Of a stretch of 17,593 nt of DNA, positions 14,455 through 17,593 are shown one piece after another; positions within the stretch are counted from its first letter, which is position 1; each line of letters opens with the position of its first letter. The translations under genes and the position numbers were made by a program. Location of the stretch: NCBI GenBank assembly GCA_031400005.1, contig JANNPJ010000683.1:1-17593 (forward strand), in the 5' to 3' direction. The notes under the pieces were generated by a model. The model was not told where the DNA came from, searched no databases, and saw only the letters and a list, made by a program, of their open reading frames with translations. The DNA is from JANNPJ01 sp031400005. GTDB lineage: Bacteria > Actinomycetota > Actinomycetes > Actinomycetales > Kineosporiaceae.

Positions 14455-15005
14455 GCCTGACTGTGGCGCGCACCGAATCCACCCGGCGACGGCTTCGGGC
14501 CGGCATGCTGCTGCTCGCTGTGCTCGGACTGGCCAGCCTGGGCCTCGGGTTCTCCGTGCCGTCGCTGGCCCCCGACGTCCCACCGGTTCCGGTACCACTG
14601 AGCGTGCCGGTCACGCTTCCCCAGGCCGGACCGTTCGGTGGGACGGTGGCGCTCTACGGCGCGCCCACCGAAGGCTGGGCGCCCGCTGACGATCTGTCCG
14701 GTTGCCGGCTCGAAAGTGGCTCTGGCCAGGCCACCGAGCTAGAGCTGTCCGAGCGGCGAGCGGACGATCTCGACCGGCGAGTGCTGAGCGGACGGGCGCT
14801 GGTGCCGTTGCTGAAAATCCAGGATGCGTCCTCGGACTGGACGATCACCTGCGCCGGTCCGGGAGCGATTGGCGCGCAACCACTGTACCTGGTCACCACC
14901 AGCGGCCACCGCGACCTGATTCCGATGGCGGCGTTCTCCTTCGCCACGCTGGCGATCGCGGTCGGGATCGCCGGCACGGTGACCTACCGCCCGAACACCA
15001 CCTAG
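14451..15005 (+). CDS. Two-pass membrane protein with extracytoplasmic domain
   Basis: The 184-aa product has a basic N-terminus (TRRRLR), a first helix (about 17-37) and a Pro/Val-rich segment (PDVPPVPVPLSVPV). An extracytoplasmic domain of about 110 residues with two cysteines (LSGCRLE, ITCAGPG) follows, then a C-terminal helix (about 156-176). The topology is the same as in the protein at 12531, though I see no clear sequence match. It is coupled to the upstream gene by ATGA. Its TAG stop overlaps head-on with the stop of the immunity gene on the other strand (shared CTAG at 15002-15005). Function unknown. Confidence 0.75.
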   Translation: MSLTVARTESTRRRLRAGMLLLAVLGLASLGLGFSVPSLAPDVPPVPVPLSVPVTLPQAGPFGGTVALYGAPTEGWAPADDLSGCRLESGSGQATELELSERRADDLDRRVLSGRALVPLLKIQDASSDWTITCAGPGAIGAQPLYLVTTSGHRDLIPMAAFSFATLAIAVGIAGTVTYRPNTT

Positions 15006-15307
15006 CACTGAGGCTTTTGCGCGAGCCGATCAACCAGCGCCGCCAGCCACTGCCGGAAGGTGTACCCCTCTCCGGGTGGCGAGTACCCGCTATGCAGGTC
15101 GTCCATCATGAATTTTTGCAGTTCGCGCTCCGAGGCTCCGGAAGCCAGAATGCCCTCGACCTCCTCGATCAGATCGGTCGTATATTCGGGTTGCTCCCGG
15201 GAAACGAAAGCATCGACGCCATTCCACATACTGCCGTACGTGTCCGGCCAATCAATATTGAGATAAATGGCGAGCAAATGCTCGAGCGTGGGCGAGTCCG
15301 GGATCAT
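15002..15307 (-). CDS. CdiI-like immunity protein for the RNase A-like toxin
   Basis: This 101-aa acidic, soluble, probably all-helical protein has no signal peptide. It begins LEHLLAIYLNIDWPDTYGSMW, then DAFVSREQPEYTTDLIEEVEGILASGASERELQKFM, and ends GYTFRQWLAALVDRL. This order (L..L...Y...DW..., a helix with EE/LL before a SE.EL helix, GY...WL) resembles the immunity proteins found next to contact-dependent growth inhibition toxins. The start ATG overlaps the toxin stop (ATGA, 15304-15307), the usual toxin-then-immunity order with coupled translation. GC content is low (53-55% in three hand-counted 60-nt lines), matching the toxin tip. It should bind and neutralise the toxin in the producing cell's cytoplasm. 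Confidence 0.72.
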   Translation of the reverse strand: MIPDSPTLEHLLAIYLNIDWPDTYGSMWNGVDAFVSREQPEYTTDLIEEVEGILASGASERELQKFMMDDLHSGYSPPGEGYTFRQWLAALVDRLAQKPQC

Positions 15308-16782
15308 GGGACCGGATAAGCCGTGACGATATGATATCCGAGCTCACTGGAATCCACCTCAAGCACGACTCTCACCTTCTTCACCTCCGTGATCTCGGTC
15401 GATCCAGATCTCACGGATCGACCGACCGGCACCTGGAAATCTTTCTCAATTTCGACACTCTGCCGTACTCTGCCTCGTCGGTTCAAAAGCCTACCAGTGG
15501 CGAGTTTCTGCACCACGTCGCTGTTCTCCGTCATGGTCTCGGAAACGAATCGCTCGGCATCCTCAAGGGTGACGAAGGTCGAGGCACCGGAGATCCCGGG
15601 CTCGGCGGCGACTCGATCGAGCAGCTCCTGGTCGGTCTTGGCGACATGACGCTCGATGGCATGCCCCCCGCGAGTCTCATGGGCGGCCAGGCCGCCACCC
15701 TCGACCAACGGTGAACTGGCTGTCTTCTCGGCCGTATCCGCCGCCTGCTCGGCCGCGTCGGCTTCCCGGTCGGCGCGGGTAGCGGCGTCCGACGCTACGC
15801 CACAGTCTTCACCTGCCCGCCACGGTGACGAGCGCACCAGCACTGATCCGCCGAGACTTCCCCGACCACCCGAAGCCAGCACCACCGCACCAATTTCCGA
15901 CCTGGATCTCGGTCCGGCCGCGACCGGGCAGCCCTTCGACCGAGCATCCTGCGCTGCCTCATCCGCCTTCTTTCGAGAGGCTCCGGCGGCCTCTCGGGCA
16001 CCCTTCACATCGCCTCGGGCTGCGGCGTTTTCGGCTTTACGAGCCAGCGCTCCGGCGTCATCCGCCAGCCGGCCGACCTTGGCCAGATCGGCCACCGCGT
16101 CGGCAGCCTTTCCGATCTTTCCCAGCTTGCCCGCTTTCGACGCACCACGAACGACGCCGACACCGGGAATGAACCACGAGCCGACATTCCATACCGTGCG
16201 ACCGACTGCACCGCCGTAATCCTCGCGGTTCCACATATCCTCGGACTCCTGGTCCCAGACCAGTTCCTTAGCCGCCTCACCCGGGTGCGCCACGATGTAC
16301 TTACCGGCGTCCACCAGTTGACCCGGGTTGGTCACCAGGTCGTACACCCCGACGACGTCGTCAACCGCACCCTTGCCGATGTTGTAGCCGCCACTGCCAA
16401 CCTGTTTCGTCACGTTCCAGGCGCAGCCCAAGAAACCGTTGCAGTCCCAGTCCCCCGGGTCTTCCGCCTCATTCGACCCGCCAGCCTCCTGGTCGCTGTC
16501 ATCCTGGTCGCCAGGCTTCTGGTCGCTGTCATCCTGGTCGCTGGGCTTCTGGTCACTGGTTTTCTGATCGCCGGCGCCCTGGTCACCGTCTGCGGGCTGC
16601 TGGCCGCAATTTTCGCCCGAGCTGATCTCGCACACCGCTGTCCGGGCCGAGGAAACCACCCGCTGTCTGGCCCCCGGGACCGCCACAGCCGTAAGCACCA
16701 ATGCAACCACCACGGCCGACGCCAACAGCGTGCCGACGTACTCCGTGGTGGCCTGCCCGGCGTCCGACCCGTGGAAGCTCAT
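15304..16782 (-). CDS. Polymorphic toxin: Flp-pilin-like N-terminus, repeat linker, pretoxin region, C-terminal RNase A-like toxin domain
   Basis: The toxin is 492 aa from ATG 16782. MSFHGSDAG-QATTEYVG is a class III signal: cut after Gly9, Glu14 at +5, then a hydrophobic helix (15-36). AVCEI with Cys51 and Cys59 follows, then a linker of ten-residue DDSDQKPGDQ repeats (about 65-102). A pretoxin-like segment (about 120-235; WNRE, VGSWFIPGVGVVRG) and an Ala/Lys-rich helical region (to 283) come next. The C-terminal about 125 residues (GGHAIERHVAKT, ASTFVTLEDAERFV, HIVTAYP) resemble the CdiA-CT RNase A-like toxin domain. The Yersinia kristensenii toxin is reported to use His, Arg, Thr and Tyr; here His379, Arg390 (+11), Thr487 and Tyr489 show the same His-x10-Arg and Thr-x-Tyr spacing. 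It probably cleaves RNA in a rival cell. A TTG start at 16833 is possible but less likely. Confidence 0.82.
   Translation of the reverse strand: MSFHGSDAGQATTEYVGTLLASAVVVALVLTAVAVPGARQRVVSSARTAVCEISSGENCGQQPADGDQGAGDQKTSDQKPSDQDDSDQKPGDQDDSDQEAGGSNEAEDPGDWDCNGFLGCAWNVTKQVGSGGYNIGKGAVDDVVGVYDLVTNPGQLVDAGKYIVAHPGEAAKELVWDQESEDMWNREDYGGAVGRTVWNVGSWFIPGVGVVRGASKAGKLGKIGKAADAVADLAKVGRLADDAGALARKAENAAARGDVKGAREAAGASRKKADEAAQDARSKGCPVAAGPRSRSEIGAVVLASGGRGSLGGSVLVRSSPWRAGEDCGVASDAATRADREADAAEQAADTAEKTASSPLVEGGGLAAHETRGGHAIERHVAKTDQELLDRVAAEPGISGASTFVTLEDAERFVSETMTENSDVVQKLATGRLLNRRGRVRQSVEIEKDFQVPVGRSVRSGSTEITEVKKVRVVLEVDSSELGYHIVTAYPVP
16489..16590 (-). repeat. 30-nt tandem repeats encoding the Asp/Gln-rich toxin linker
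   Basis: A 23-nt core (CTGGTCGCTGTCATC onward) is identical at 16489-16511 and 16519-16541, a 30-nt period, with degenerate copies to about 16590. It encodes acidic ten-residue units of the type DDSDQKPGDQ. Such arrays vary in length by slippage and probably form a flexible stalk. Confidence 0.75.
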
Positions 16783-16788
16783 CTTCGA

Positions 16789-16794
16789 AGAATA
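16789..16794 (-). promoter_or_regulatory. -10 hexamer of the toxin transcript, leaderless
   Basis: On the reverse strand TATTCT ends 6 nt before ATG 16782. It supports that start and the short n-region expected of a class III signal. A second AT-rich stretch (TTTTATTAG, complement 16840-16848) is an alternative promoter. Confidence 0.4.
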
Positions 16795-16896
16795 GGTCGC
16801 GGACTGTGGCGATCCCAGGGTCCGTGGGCCCAAAAGCAGCTAATAAAAGCCTATTTCGATGTGCTCAACCCATCCACGTCGGCGATCCGACCGAAG

Positions 16897-17280
16897 TCAG
16901 CTGGGTAGCAGGTAGTCTCGGACAGAATGTCGGGTGACCAGTACCAGGATCGCGATCGGGATCAGGAGGCTGGTCAGCCCACGAGGTTCACCGCGGCCGA
17001 TCTGGGCCAGGCCCATCAGCGCCCAGACGGCGCCCACCACGACGATTCCCCAGAACCGATTCCGGCCACCGTTGGCCAGGCCTCGAGCCAGCAGAATGGC
17101 GGCGGCTCCCGGCCACAACGCCCAGAGTGCCGACCCGATCGTTTCGGCGGAAAACCCTTCGGACAGCAGGAACCCGAGCGTGGCCACGATGCCGATCGTG
17201 CCACCGACGTAGAGCAGGATCCGCAACGACACCAACGACTGCGGCAAGGCCCGGCGATTGTCGGACTGAGAGGAACTCAT
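16897..17280 (-). CDS. Small four-pass membrane protein
   Basis: The 127-aa product starts MSSSQSDNRRALPQSLVSLR and has four predicted helices (about 20-39, 45-65, 71-90 and 98-116), with the C-terminal HSVRDYLLPS in the cytoplasm. The sequence WPGAAAILLARGLANGGRNRFWGIVVVGAVWALMGL recalls small LiaF/DUF5668-type membrane proteins, but this is not a firm assignment. The ATG at 17280 is preferred to longer frames because the upstream codons fall inside the inverted-repeat element at 17282-17490. That element supplies a GAGGAG about 10 nt upstream as the Shine-Dalgarno site. Confidence 0.7.
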   Translation of the reverse strand: MSSSQSDNRRALPQSLVSLRILLYVGGTIGIVATLGFLLSEGFSAETIGSALWALWPGAAAILLARGLANGGRNRFWGIVVVGAVWALMGLAQIGRGEPRGLTSLLIPIAILVLVTRHSVRDYLLPS

Positions 17281-17281
17281 C

Positions 17282-17490
17282 AGGGCGTGTCTCCTCATCC
17301 CCACGTCTACTGCGCGGCACCCGGCGAGCGCCCCGCGGCGTTCTCGTCGTCGCACTCCGTCGGCGCTGACGCGCCTCCTCCCGCGTCGGCGCTAGCGCGC
17401 CTCCTTGCACCGCGATGAGCTACTCCTCGGCCTTGCGGTGCGCTCCGTCGGGCACCTGCTCGCTACGACGGGGATAAGGAGACACGCCCT
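17282..17490. mobile_element. MITE-like element of about 209 bp with 21-bp terminal inverted repeats
   Basis: The left end (17282-17302, AGGGCGTGTCTCC...) and right end (17470-17490, ...GGAGACACGCCCT) are inverse complements at 20 of 21 positions. The termini AGGGCGTGTCTC resemble those of actinobacterial IS5-family elements. No transposase is present, so it would be non-autonomous. The interior has no gene and carries a 21-nt near-repeat (17359-17379 and 17385-17405, 19 of 21 identical). No exact target duplication is seen (flanking CA versus TA if the repeat is trimmed by one base). It spans almost the whole gap between two divergent genes. Confidence 0.65.
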
Positions 17491-17495
17491 AGGCT
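17490..17495 (+). promoter_or_regulatory. -10 hexamer of the probable birA, leaderless
   Basis: TAGGCT ends 7 nt before the GTG at 17503. Its first T is the last base of the MITE-like element, so the element end forms part of the promoter. Confidence 0.4.
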
Positions 17496-17502
17496 GGTGA
17501 AC

Positions 17503-17593
17503 GTGACCGACCAGTGGCAGGACCTGTCCCGACCGCCGTTGCGTGCGGCCGCGCTCCGGCAGGCACTGACCGCCGGTCCGCACCCGACCTGGC
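17503..17593 (+). CDS. birA: Probable biotin--[acetyl-CoA carboxylase] ligase, N-terminal fragment
   Basis: Thirty codons are visible from GTG to the window edge: MTDQWQDLSRPPLRAAALRQ and then ALTAGPHPTW. The pattern RPPL..AALR.AL......W is how actinobacterial single-domain biotin-protein ligases begin, just before the TGSTN motif, which would lie beyond the edge. These enzymes biotinylate acyl-CoA carboxylase carrier domains. The identification rests on a short stretch and is therefore moderate. Confidence 0.5.
   Translation, partial: MTDQWQDLSRPPLRAAALRQALTAGPHPTW

Noticed and set aside
16489..16590. Possible CRISPR-like repeat array
   Set aside because: The repeats are in-frame, contiguous 30-nt units coding for a protein linker, with no spacers.
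16783..16833. TTG start extending the toxin by 17 residues
   Set aside because: A TTG start with no Shine-Dalgarno site is less likely than ATG 16782, which has a -10 hexamer 6 nt upstream and gives the short n-region usual for class III signals. It is not fully excluded.

Overview
The window is high-GC DNA (roughly 65-70% in housekeeping stretches) from an actinomycete-type bacterium. The evidence is GTG starts, leaderless promoters with a TAnnnT hexamer 6-7 nt before the start codon, an HspR-type HAIR operator at clpB, a DUF2993/LmeA-like lipid-binding protein and Flp-pilin-type signal sequences of the actinobacterial kind. Genus cannot be fixed from the sequence alone. No rRNA, tRNA, CRISPR array or intact transposase was seen.

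Layout. 1-1098 (-): N-terminal part of a membrane-anchored GAF signalling protein, cut by the window edge. 1357-2139 (+): exodeoxyribonuclease III. 2301-6605 (+): two tandem paralogous secreted S8 (proteinase K-like) proteases with C-terminal bulb-type lectin repeats, separated by a 396-nt gap rich in dispersed inverted repeats. 6759-9578 (-): ClpB disaggregase with an extended C-terminus, followed in the divergent direction by a LURP-one/scramblase-like gene (9782-10378, +); a HAIR operator lies between the two. 10523-13079 (+): three translationally coupled genes for a lipoprotein, a large protein with an Flp-pilin-like N-terminus and a two-pass membrane protein. 13115-13825 (-): DUF2993 lipid-binding protein. 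13972-15005 (+): two coupled small membrane proteins. 15002-16782 (-): a polymorphic toxin/immunity pair. 16897-17280 (-): small four-pass membrane protein. 17503-edge (+): start of a probable biotin-protein ligase. A MITE-like element of about 209 bp fills nearly all the gap between the last two genes.

The most interesting system is at 15002-16782. A class III (Flp/TadE pilin-type) signal sequence is joined, through an Asp/Gln-rich repeat linker and a pretoxin-like region, to a C-terminal domain resembling the CdiA-CT RNase A-like toxins. A 101-aa CdiI-like immunity gene overlaps the toxin stop by 4 nt. The toxin tip and immunity gene are clearly lower in GC (53-55% in hand-counted lines) than the toxin body (75% in one counted line), as expected for an exchangeable toxin cassette. 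A second protein in the window (11137-12534) has the same pilin-like N-terminus and paired cysteines but an unrelated body. This suggests a shared way of presenting large proteins at the cell surface, with no CdiB, WXG100 or LXG delivery component in view.

Start codons were chosen by combining Shine-Dalgarno sites, 4-nt stop/start overlaps and leaderless -10 hexamers. Six starts fit the leaderless pattern.
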